DNA from: Saprospirales bacterium
GTDB lineage: Bacteria; Bacteroidota; Bacteroidia; Chitinophagales; JADJOU01
Assembly (NCBI GenBank): GCA_947461165.1
Contig: CANHJR010000109.1
Coordinates: forward strand, 1 to 5,392
DNA: 5,392 nucleotides
Reading direction: 5' to 3'
Below are positions 1 to 5,392 of this stretch, one piece after another (position 1 is the stretch's first letter; each line of letters opens with the position of its first letter). The notes below the pieces were generated by a model. The model was not told where the DNA came from and made no database searches. It saw only the letters and a program-made list of their open reading frames with translations. Made by a program: the position numbers and the translations under genes.

Positions 1-25
1 ATTAAAAAATGAAAGAAATCACAGA

Positions 26-67
26 TTATCGATTGCACTCCACAGAAACCTTATAGATTTGCACTCC
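26..67 (+). repeat. Near-direct repeat pair upstream of pyrG
   Basis: TTATCGATTGCACTCC (26-41) recurs as TTATAGATTTGCACTCC (51-67). The two copies differ by one substitution and one extra T, and they lie one repeat start every 25 bases. The second copy contains the promoter-like TAGATTTG. The first lacks the third T and so resembles a damaged copy of the same element. The pair could be a local duplication of a promoter element or a two-site operator for a regulator of pyrG. The repeat is visible directly; any function is inferred. Confidence 0.5.
33..61 (+). promoter_or_regulatory. Candidate Bacteroidota-type promoter of pyrG
   Basis: TAGATTTG at 54-61 matches the Bacteroidota -7 consensus TAnnTTTG exactly. 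A TTG at 33-35 (within ATTG 32-35) lies 18 bases upstream and could serve as the -33 TTTG-like element. This would place the transcription start near 68 and give an untranslated leader of about 40 bases before the ATG at 109. The motif match is seen in the sequence; promoter activity is inferred. Because the motif is short and the region AT-rich, a chance match is possible. Confidence 0.4.
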
Positions 68-68
68 G

Positions 69-82
69 TAGTGATAGCACTA
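69..82 (+). promoter_or_regulatory. Small inverted repeat in the pyrG leader
   Basis: TAGTG (69-73) and CACTA (78-82) form a perfect 5-bp stem with a 4-base loop (ATAG), extendable by one G-T pair (68/83). If transcription starts near 68 as the promoter guess implies, this hairpin would sit at the extreme 5' end of the pyrG mRNA, where it could affect message stability or initiation. It could equally be a small dyad operator. No T-run follows it, so it is not an intrinsic terminator. Confidence 0.3.
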
Positions 83-108
83 TAATTAACCATTAATATC
101 ATACGGAA

Positions 109-1713
109 ATGACCAAGTATATTTTTGTGACAGGCGGTGTCACTTCATCCTTAGGAAAAGGAATTTTCGCTGCCTCCCTTGCCAAATTACTTCAAGGACA
201 CGGATTTACGGTCACTATACAGAAATTTGATCCCTATCTCAATATTGATCCCGGAACATTGAATCCATACGAGCATGGCGAGTGTTATGTGACCGAGGAT
301 GGCGCGGAAACGGACTTGGATCTCGGCCATTATGAGCGATTCCTCAATATCCATACTTCACAGGCAAACAACGTCACCACGGGGCGCGTGTATCAAACGG
401 TCCTCGATCGCGAGCGAAAGGGCGATTTTCTAGGCAAAACAGTTCAGGTCATTCCGCATATCACAGATGAGATCAAATCTCGCTTTGAAGCGATCAATCA
501 GTTAACTAAGTACGACTTTATCATCACCGAATTGGGTGGAACCGTTGGAGATATCGAAAGTTTACCATTTATCGAAGCGGTGCGACAATTTATATGGGAC
601 AAGGGAAAAGAAAATGCAATCGTCTGTCATCTCACGCTGGTACCATACCTCGCTGCCGCAAAGGAATTGAAGACAAAACCAACACAGCATAGTGTAAAAA
701 TGCTTTCTGAATCTGGAATTCAACCAGATATCATTATTTGTAGAACGGAAAAACCAATTCCTTCAGAGGTTCGAAAGAAAATTGCACTATTCTGCAATGT
801 TTCTCTAGATGCCGTCATTCAAGGAATTGATAAGGATACGATCTATGATGTGCCTCTCGAAATGCAGAAAGAAGGCATCGACAAGGTTGTTCTGAAGAAA
901 TTAAAAATGAAATCGAAGCAAGAACCCAACCTTCAAAAATGGAAGAAGTTTCTCACGAAATTGAAAAATCCAAACAAGGAGGTTCATATTGCACTTGTTG
1001 GAAAATATATCGAGCTACAGGATGCCTATAAGAGCATTTATGAATCATTTATTCACGCGGGTGCTGCCTGCAGTACCAAAGTCGTGGTCAAAGCCATCCA
1101 CTCCAACAATCTCACCAAGGCCAATGCCGCTGAGATATTGAAAGGATTTGATGGTGTGCTCGTGGCACCTGGATTCGGAGATCGCGCGATTGATGGTAAG
1201 ATCGAGGCGATTCGATTTATCAGAGAAAACAACATTCCATTTTTAGGGATCTGCCTGGGTATGCAGATGGCTGTCATCGAATATGCGCGCAATGTCGCTG
1301 GCCTAGCCGATGCGCATAGCACAGAAATGAATAAAAAGGTAAAACATGCTGTCATCGATATCATGCATTCTCAGAAATCAGTAAAAGCGATGGGCGGCAC
1401 AATGCGATTGGGAGCCTATGAGTGTGCCATAGAAGAAAAAACACTAGCACACAAACTCTACAAATCCAAAAAGATCTCCGAGCGACATCGTCATCGATAT
1501 GAATTCAACAATGACTATCTGGATATCCTGCGAAGTCACGGGCTCATCACATCGGGTATCAATACGGAGAATAATCTCGTCGAGATCATCGAGCTGAAAG
1601 ATCATCCATTTTTTATCGGAGCACAGTATCACCCTGAACTCAAGAGCACACCCGAAAATCCACATCCACTATTTGTGGGACTGATCGAAGCGGCAGTGAA
1701 GTATAAGAAATAG
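109..1713 (+). CDS. pyrG: CTP synthase (glutamine-hydrolysing)
   Basis: Cytoplasmic enzyme that makes CTP from UTP, ATP and glutamine, the last step of de novo pyrimidine nucleotide synthesis. At 534 residues it has normal family length. The N-terminal amidoligase domain (about 1-270) has the P-loop GGVTSSLGKG (9-18), the Mg-binding region DGAETDLDLGHYERF with D71, E141 in TELGGTVGD, and the substrate-binding KTKPTQHSV (188-196). The C-terminal class I glutamine amidotransferase domain (about 292-530) has APGFG (353-357), nucleophile C382 in GICLGMQ, lid GGTMRLG (429-435), ERHRHRYEFN (458-467) and catalytic H508/E510 in QYHPE. All catalytic residues are present, so it should be active. The start fits the family (M-T-K-Y-I-F-V-T-G-G); no strong ribosome binding site is visible, as is usual in Bacteroidota. 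One oddity is Ala360 where the family usually has Gly (GDRA rather than xxRG). Arginine codons are 15 CGN to 2 AGA, unlike the operon to the right. Confidence 0.98.
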   Translation: MTKYIFVTGGVTSSLGKGIFAASLAKLLQGHGFTVTIQKFDPYLNIDPGTLNPYEHGECYVTEDGAETDLDLGHYERFLNIHTSQANNVTTGRVYQTVLDRERKGDFLGKTVQVIPHITDEIKSRFEAINQLTKYDFIITELGGTVGDIESLPFIEAVRQFIWDKGKENAIVCHLTLVPYLAAAKELKTKPTQHSVKMLSESGIQPDIIICRTEKPIPSEVRKKIALFCNVSLDAVIQGIDKDTIYDVPLEMQKEGIDKVVLKKLKMKSKQEPNLQKWKKFLTKLKNPNKEVHIALVGKYIELQDAYKSIYESFIHAGAACSTKVVVKAIHSNNLTKANAAEILKGFDGVLVAPGFGDRAIDGKIEAIRFIRENNIPFLGICLGMQMAVIEYARNVAGLADAHSTEMNKKVKHAVIDIMHSQKSVKAMGGTMRLGAYECAIEEKTLAHKLYKSKKISERHRHRYEFNNDYLDILRSHGLITSGINTENNLVEIIELKDHPFFIGAQYHPELKSTPENPHPLFVGLIEAAVKYKK

Positions 1714-1780
1714 AACTCTGAATATAGACCATACGAGGACTTTTCGTTTATCTCGCAATCGGGAAAAGATGCGGGGTATA

Positions 1781-1820
1781 GACCTGACAAACTAGGTCAA
1801 AATCAGCGTTTTTTTTGTCA
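1781..1820 (+). other. Overlapping, mutually exclusive hairpins around an 8-T run
   Basis: GACCT (1781-1785) pairs with AGGTC (1794-1798). Alternatively TGACAAA (1785-1791) pairs with TTTGTCA (1814-1820), with an inner AAAA/TTTT (1799-1802/1809-1812). The two structures share T1785, and the second uses part of the 8-T run at 1809-1816. It lies about 70 bases behind pyrG and might contribute to ending that transcript, but the T-run is not directly behind a GC-rich stem, so it is not a standard intrinsic terminator. It also lies within the probable gene relic. Confidence 0.2.
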
Positions 1821-1840
1821 AGACGGCGTGGTGAAAGACT

Positions 1841-1859
1841 ACGGCTAAAGGCCTTTTTT
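1841..1859 (+). terminator. Weak candidate terminator for the pyrG transcript
   Basis: A short GGC (1843-1845) / GCC (1851-1853) stem with a 5-base loop is followed immediately by six T residues (1854-1859). This has the layout of an intrinsic terminator on the + strand, but with only three GC pairs it is weak. It is the best-placed stem plus T-run in the gap, 130-145 bases behind the pyrG stop. Confidence 0.2.
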
Positions 1860-1948
1860 ATAACCAGCACCCGATGCAGCTGTCCGCCGATGGAGAAATT
1901 GTGCGTCAGCGAGGGTTATTCACCGACAAAGGGAAAGTTTTATTATAG

Positions 1949-2103
1949 ACCAAATAAAGCACATTTGCGGCAATTGCAACCCGAATGAGAACGTTGCGTT
2001 TATAACTTGACCGTCTTTGATTAAAATCTAAATAACACATATAAAGCTAATTAATATCAATAGCTACATAAGGTAATAAGAAAAACCAATTTGAGCAATC
2101 TAA
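1949..2103. other. AT-rich spacer at the convergent gene ends
   Basis: No gene is visible here. Bases from about 2020 onward are very AT-rich. AGCTA (2045-2049) and TAGCT (2061-2065) form a 5-bp inverted repeat with an 11-base loop, about 40-60 bases behind the stop of the leftward operon. It could be part of a weak transcription end for that operon, but it is AU-rich and has no clean T-run on either strand. A short frame ending in the residues YNLTVFD before a TAA (2018-2023 region) is too short to call a gene. Confidence 0.3.
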
Positions 2104-4314
2104 TTACTTCATTATCACAAATGCACTCCTCCGGTTTTGTTGGTGTTCTGCCTCGCTACATTTTACTCCGTCTGCGCAGTTATTTACCAATTGTGATTCG
2201 CCATAGCCTTTGGCTGTTATGCGCGTTTTTGCTATGCCTCGATACACCAAATACTCCATCGTAGATTTAGCTCTGCGTTGAGATAAGGCTTGGTTAAAGG
2301 CCTTGCTCTGTCGACTATCCGTATGTGAAGCTATATCAATTTTGATACTAGGATTTTGTTTTAATATTTTTACAATTTTCTCTAATTCCTCTCTGGCATC
2401 TGTCCGAACATTCCATTTGTCTAGATCATAATAGATATTTTCAATATTAGGTTTAGAGGCTATCTGTGTTCTAGTTAAATAAATTGCCTTCATAACATCC
2501 CCTCCTTTCCCATTTTTTGGCATTCTAAAGCGAACAGTCTCTGCGTTACCAATATATCTAGATCCATCCTCATTCAATTTTGAAGCTGAAATGCTGTAAG
2601 CTTCAGACTTCTGCATTCCCGTCACTTTGAAGCGTCCTCCCTCTTTAGACAAGCCATTAGCTTCATCAAGAGTTGTCAGGCCTTTTATATTGACATTAGC
2701 ACCATCGATAGGAAGATTTGTTTTCTTGTCCAATACGGTGATAACAAATCGAAAACCACCAGGTGCAGCGACTGCTGTAGATTCACTATCCATAACGATT
2801 GACGTGCTAACTTCTTTCTCATACAAGGGTATACTAAGTTGAATCTCTTTTGAAGAGTAGGACTTTTTGATAACCTTGATGGTATACGTATTATTAGAGA
2901 GTACTTTTTCAAAGAAAAAATCTCCAGCCTCATTAGCAGAAGTTTTTGCCAACTCTATACCTTTGTTGTCGTATAATACTACTGTAACATTAGCTACTGA
3001 AAGATTCGTGTTTTTATCGAGTACGTTCCCTACAATTCTAGCATTGTAATCAAATTCAAAGAACGGGTTCATATTGGTAAATACATACAAGTCATCGTCT
3101 CCTTGTCCCTCTGGTCTGTTGGAGGTGAATACACCATTATTGGTTTGTCTGTTCCAATTCAAACCAAAATCATCAAAGGCACTATTTAGCGGTGCTTTCA
3201 AATGAACTGGACTAGCTCCCTTTTGATTCAAATCCAAGGCAAAGATATCAAAACCTCCTTGTCCTGGGTGGCCGTCTGAGGCAAAAAGCAAGATGTTGTC
3301 TTTGGTGACAAAAGGGTAACTCTCTCTGCCTTCGGTATTAATGGTGCTCCCTAGGTTCTCAGGCGCGGAGTAACTGCCATCTTCGTTTATAGATACTTTA
3401 AACAAGTCTGATTGACCAAAAGTTTGTTGTGCATCTGAGGCGAAGTATAACGTTTTACCATCTGGAGATAATGCCGGATGCGCTACTCTGGCACTGTCTT
3501 TAGCAAAGATATCTTGCACACCTAGGTTCTTCCATTTGCCTTTTTGGTATACAGATTTGTAGATCTTGTATCGTCCGTTGACTACCTTTTTTTGGTTATT
3601 TTTTTTCAGCTCATTTTGAGTGTAGTACATTGTCATCCCATCTTTGGTAAACACGGGACTGGCCTCGTGAAAGATAGAAAACGTATTCTTTGAATACAAG
3701 AGAGGTTTGCTATAGCTTCCATCAGCTTGTTTAACTGCATAATACAAATTTGTAAAGGGTTGACCTGTTCTAGCATAGATTTGATTCCCTACTGCTTTCG
3801 GTCGTGCGCTGGCAAATAAAAGGGTATCGCCTTTAATAGTACTACTATAATCCGAGTATTTGCTATTGGTATTTAGGTTGTTAATTGTAAATACATCACT
3901 GCCTTTTTTAATGCTTTCTTGAGCTTTGGTTTGCATATGACTCTTTGTACGCAATTGACTTGGATTTTCTTTTATATACTGCGCGTTGATTTGCTCGGCT
4001 TGATCCGTTTTACCTGCTGATTTTAACGATTGACCATAACGGTACAAAAACTCTTTTGGGAAGGTTCCTTTAAGCTCATAACGCTTGGTATACCAATATT
4101 CTGCCTTTAGGTAATTCGCATTGAAGTAATTTGCATCTCCTAGCTTTTCATAGATCTGTTCTGATCCCATGCCCTTTTTGGCTAGACGCTCGTAGATTTG
4201 AATCGCTGATACATACTCTTCTTTACTGAAGGTTTTATCTGCTTTTTTTATTATTCGCTCTTGTGCGAATAATCCCATTGGAAGTATTAGTAGTAAGACT
4301 ATTTTTCTTTTCAT
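2104..4314 (-). CDS. OmpA-family periplasmic protein with TPR-like, PD40 and CarboxypepD-regulatory-like domains
   Basis: Last gene of the leftward operon, 11 bases behind the PorP/SprF gene. I chose the ATG at 4312-4314 (736 aa) because it begins a clean signal peptide (MKRKIVLLLILPMGLFA, then Q18). An in-frame TTG three codons upstream is less likely. No lipobox Cys is present, so the mature protein should be soluble in the periplasm. Domains in order: TPR-like helices about 20-115; WD40-like PD40 propeller about 150-410 (SPVFTKDGMTMYYTQ 219-233, HPALSPDGKTLYFASD 279-294, SYPFVTKDNILLFASDG 332-348); a carboxypeptidase-regulatory/CNA-B-like domain about 425-508; a second similar domain about 521-612; and an OmpA C-terminal domain about 625-736. 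The last has HTDSR with D666 and LSQRRA with R681, the residues that bind diaminopimelate of peptidoglycan in OmpA. Proteins of this type accompany PorP/SprF partners in type IX secretion loci. The inferred role is to anchor or organise the outer-membrane assembly on the cell wall. Confidence 0.9.
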   Translation of the reverse strand: MKRKIVLLLILPMGLFAQERIIKKADKTFSKEEYVSAIQIYERLAKKGMGSEQIYEKLGDANYFNANYLKAEYWYTKRYELKGTFPKEFLYRYGQSLKSAGKTDQAEQINAQYIKENPSQLRTKSHMQTKAQESIKKGSDVFTINNLNTNSKYSDYSSTIKGDTLLFASARPKAVGNQIYARTGQPFTNLYYAVKQADGSYSKPLLYSKNTFSIFHEASPVFTKDGMTMYYTQNELKKNNQKKVVNGRYKIYKSVYQKGKWKNLGVQDIFAKDSARVAHPALSPDGKTLYFASDAQQTFGQSDLFKVSINEDGSYSAPENLGSTINTEGRESYPFVTKDNILLFASDGHPGQGGFDIFALDLNQKGASPVHLKAPLNSAFDDFGLNWNRQTNNGVFTSNRPEGQGDDDLYVFTNMNPFFEFDYNARIVGNVLDKNTNLSVANVTVVLYDNKGIELAKTSANEAGDFFFEKVLSNNTYTIKVIKKSYSSKEIQLSIPLYEKEVSTSIVMDSESTAVAAPGGFRFVITVLDKKTNLPIDGANVNIKGLTTLDEANGLSKEGGRFKVTGMQKSEAYSISASKLNEDGSRYIGNAETVRFRMPKNGKGGDVMKAIYLTRTQIASKPNIENIYYDLDKWNVRTDAREELEKIVKILKQNPSIKIDIASHTDSRQSKAFNQALSQRRAKSTMEYLVYRGIAKTRITAKGYGESQLVNNCADGVKCSEAEHQQNRRSAFVIMK

Positions 4315-4325
4315 TGCTGTCAATT

Positions 4326-5237
4326 TTAGAAGAATCTTGGCGTTTCTAATTGTTGGTTGATTTTAAACAAATCAAATTGCAAGAAGAGCTCGTGAGAACC
4401 TGAGTTGAAGTTTGATAACCTTGTAGTTTCTCTATCATAACCATAGCCTATAGAGATATGATCATTCACTTTAAATTCGACTAAAGCCGAAAGTGCTGCG
4501 CTCCATCTATAGGATAATCCTACTGTGAATTTCTCATTGATTAAAAAGTTCCCCGATAAATCTACTTGTAACGGTGCACCTGCTACCATTTTTGCTACAA
4601 AGGCTGGCTTGAATTTGATATTAGAATTCAAATCATATACTTTACCTCCCATCAAATAAACGTGTTGTCTTCGGTTTGCATCTGTATACGCAAACTCATC
4701 ATATATTTTAGCTTGTAATATCACTGGAACAGACAATCCCAAGTAGGTATTGGTATTGTAATAAAATAATCCAGCTCCTATATTTGGAGAAAATTGATTG
4801 CTAATATTATTACTAAAGGAGACATCACTCGGATTGTAGTGGTTTAACTTATTGTAATCGACATTCAATAGCTGTCCTCCTGCCTTCAAACCAAAGGCCA
4901 AACGGCTCTGATTCTCAAAGCGAATCGTATACGAAATATCTACTGCTAGATTCGTCGTCCTACTTGGACCTATTTCATCGTGAAGGATATTACCTCCCAA
5001 CCCTAGATTCGTACTTTCTAAAGGCTGGTGGTAAGAGAGATTCAGCGTCTTTGGAGCGCCCTCTAATCCTATCCACTGGGTGCGGAATAAACTAAACAAT
5101 GAACCATATCCCAGCGATCCAGCATAGGCTGGGTTAATCACTGTAGGATTGTACATGTACTGTGTATACTGTGGCTCCTGTTGAGCCGATGCACTCAACC
5201 CGAACAGAATAAACAAACTATAAATTAATTTTTTCAT
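4326..5237 (-). CDS. PorP/SprF-family type IX secretion outer-membrane protein
   Basis: The 303-residue product begins with a signal peptide (MKKLIYSLFILFGLSASA, cut before Q19). It then has the family hallmark QYTQYMYNPTVINPAYAG (23-40) and RTQWIGLEGAPKT (52-64). The rest is alternating polar/hydrophobic strand-like sequence typical of an outer-membrane beta-barrel, ending in aromatic residues (PRFF), as family members commonly do. Length is normal. SprF in Flavobacterium johnsoniae is needed for secretion and surface attachment of the adhesin SprB, and many paralogues sit directly behind genes for proteins with type B C-terminal domains. That is exactly the arrangement here, the upstream gene ending 28 bases before this ATG. 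The role as dedicated partner of that cargo is inferred from context. I give no symbol because PorP/SprF paralogues are numerous and cannot be told apart here. No Shine-Dalgarno sequence is evident (TAGATAG precedes the ATG). Confidence 0.93.
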   Translation of the reverse strand: MKKLIYSLFILFGLSASAQQEPQYTQYMYNPTVINPAYAGSLGYGSLFSLFRTQWIGLEGAPKTLNLSYHQPLESTNLGLGGNILHDEIGPSRTTNLAVDISYTIRFENQSRLAFGLKAGGQLLNVDYNKLNHYNPSDVSFSNNISNQFSPNIGAGLFYYNTNTYLGLSVPVILQAKIYDEFAYTDANRRQHVYLMGGKVYDLNSNIKFKPAFVAKMVAGAPLQVDLSGNFLINEKFTVGLSYRWSAALSALVEFKVNDHISIGYGYDRETTRLSNFNSGSHELFLQFDLFKINQQLETPRFF

Positions 5238-5265
5238 CTATCTAATGTATTACGTTTATAATGAA

Positions 5266-5392
5266 TTATCTTTTAATGAATAAGTAACCTGAACGTTGTT
5301 TTTCGATACCTGCTGTGTTCACATAACGCAGGATGTAGAAATACGTATCTTCTGGTAACTGCATACCTCTATTGACGGTAAAGCGTCCATCA
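5266..5392 (-). CDS. C-terminal end of a type IX-secreted protein with gliding-motility-type (type B) C-terminal domain (partial)
   Basis: Only the last 41 codons and the TAA stop (5266-5268) are in the window; the gene continues past the right edge. The visible residues include LPEDTYFYILRY and end with GYLFIKR. This matches the end of the CHU_C / TIGR04131 'gliding motility-associated' domain, whose last strands typically read L-P-x-G-T-Y-F-Y-x-L and G-Y-x-x-I-x-R. That domain is the type B secretion signal for the type IX system, found on large repetitive adhesins such as SprB and on many other surface proteins. The position just upstream of a PorP/SprF gene fits. The functional domains are not visible, so the cargo could be an adhesin, a PKD-domain protein or an enzyme. 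Confidence 0.8.
   Translation of the reverse strand, partial: DGRFTVNRGMQLPEDTYFYILRYVNTAGIEKQRSGYLFIKR

Larger units (their letters stand above)
1714..1948 (+). pseudogene. Probable decayed 3' remnant of an unidentified gene
   Basis: Directly after the pyrG stop, and in its frame, codons stay open from 1714 to 1845 (44 residues, including EYRPYEDFSF, GYRPDKLGQN and CQDGVVKDYG) until a TAA at 1846-1848. The next forward frame continues with KGLFYNQHPMQLSADGE, then IVRQRGLFTDKGKVLL, to a TAG at 1946-1948. Removing only T1846 joins the two into one 77-residue frame reading ...KDYG-KGLFYN... No ATG, GTG or TTG occurs near the start of the open part, so a 5' end is missing. The Arg, Gln and Gly codons and higher GC resemble pyrG rather than the AT-rich spacer that follows. 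I do not recognise the family; the repeated D-x-x-G pattern loosely recalls YwqK/MORN-like repeat proteins, but this is weak. Alternatives are a chance open stretch or a sequencing indel in a live gene, though the lack of a start argues against the latter. Confidence 0.35.
1723..1951 (+). repeat. Three copies of the octamer TATAGACC
   Basis: TATAGACC occurs at 1723-1730, 1777-1784 and 1944-1951, all within the gap between pyrG and the convergent operon. The first two encode Tyr-Arg-Pro in the same frame of the probable gene relic, 54 bases (18 codons) apart, which suggests a protein-level repeat. The third overlaps the relic's final stop codon and lies in another frame. Three exact copies of an 8-mer in about 230 bases are more than expected by chance, but no function is evident. 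Confidence 0.35.

Noticed and set aside
1..12. Possible 3' end of an upstream gene (I-K-K, then TGA at 10-12).
   Set aside because: Three codons are not enough to support a gene; the preceding sequence is needed.
9..56. A 15-codon reading frame (MKEITDYRLHSTETL, then TAG) before pyrG, possibly a leader peptide.
   Set aside because: It lies mostly upstream of the likely transcription start and its codons cover the near-repeat. It has no regulatory codon run or ribosome binding site, so a chance frame is more likely.
1053..1665. Open frames on the - strand inside pyrG (103 and 73 codons).
   Set aside because: They are antisense shadows of a fully conserved enzyme gene, with no recognisable product.
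1820..2017. Distant inverted repeat AAGACGG (1820-1826) / CCGTCTT (2011-2017), as if bounding an inserted element.
   Set aside because: Only 7 bases long, no target-site duplication and no transposase between them; it is within chance expectation.
2627..3049. Open frames on the + strand and in another - frame within the OmpA-family gene.
   Set aside because: They overlap well-supported domains of the real gene, and their translations show no domain or signal.
4315..4323. TTG start at 4321-4323 for the OmpA-family gene, adding three residues (M-T-A).
   Set aside because: The ATG at 4312-4314 begins a typical signal peptide directly, and TTG starts are rarer. The three extra residues add nothing recognisable.

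Overview
The window looks like Bacteroidota chromosome, most likely Flavobacteriia or a close relative. It is AT-rich. Its start codons lack clear Shine-Dalgarno sequences, and a TAnnTTTG-type -7 element lies upstream of pyrG. It carries a PorP/SprF-family protein next to a protein with a gliding-motility-type C-terminal domain, which is a combination characteristic of this phylum.

Left part (1-1713, + strand): a short leader with a candidate promoter, a near-direct repeat and a small hairpin, followed by an intact CTP synthase gene (pyrG, 534 aa) with all expected catalytic motifs.

Middle (1714-2103): a 390-base gap between two convergent transcription units. Its first ~235 bases read like coding sequence. 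An open frame starts directly behind, and in frame with, the pyrG stop codon. It is closed by one TAA that removal of a single T would eliminate, and then continues to a TAG at 1946-1948 (77 residues in total, no start codon). I read this as the decayed 3' end of a gene whose 5' part has been lost. The rest of the gap is AT-rich and has no gene.

Right part (2104-5392, - strand, read right to left): the end of a gene for a protein with a type B (CHU_C/TIGR04131-like) type IX secretion C-terminal domain, cut by the window edge; then a PorP/SprF-family outer-membrane protein (303 aa); then a multidomain periplasmic OmpA-family protein (736 aa from the ATG; TPR-like, PD40 propeller, two carboxypeptidase-regulatory-like domains, OmpA C-terminal domain). 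Gaps of 28 and 11 bases indicate one operon. By family knowledge, the first protein is a secreted or surface cargo, the PorP/SprF protein is its dedicated outer-membrane partner in type IX secretion, and the OmpA-family protein probably links the assembly to peptidoglycan. The cargo's main domains, and hence its function, lie outside the window.

No tRNA, rRNA, CRISPR array, insertion sequence or wholly new system was recognised. The points most worth a second look are the gene relic behind pyrG, the duplicated promoter-like motif before pyrG, and the extra domain in the OmpA-family protein.
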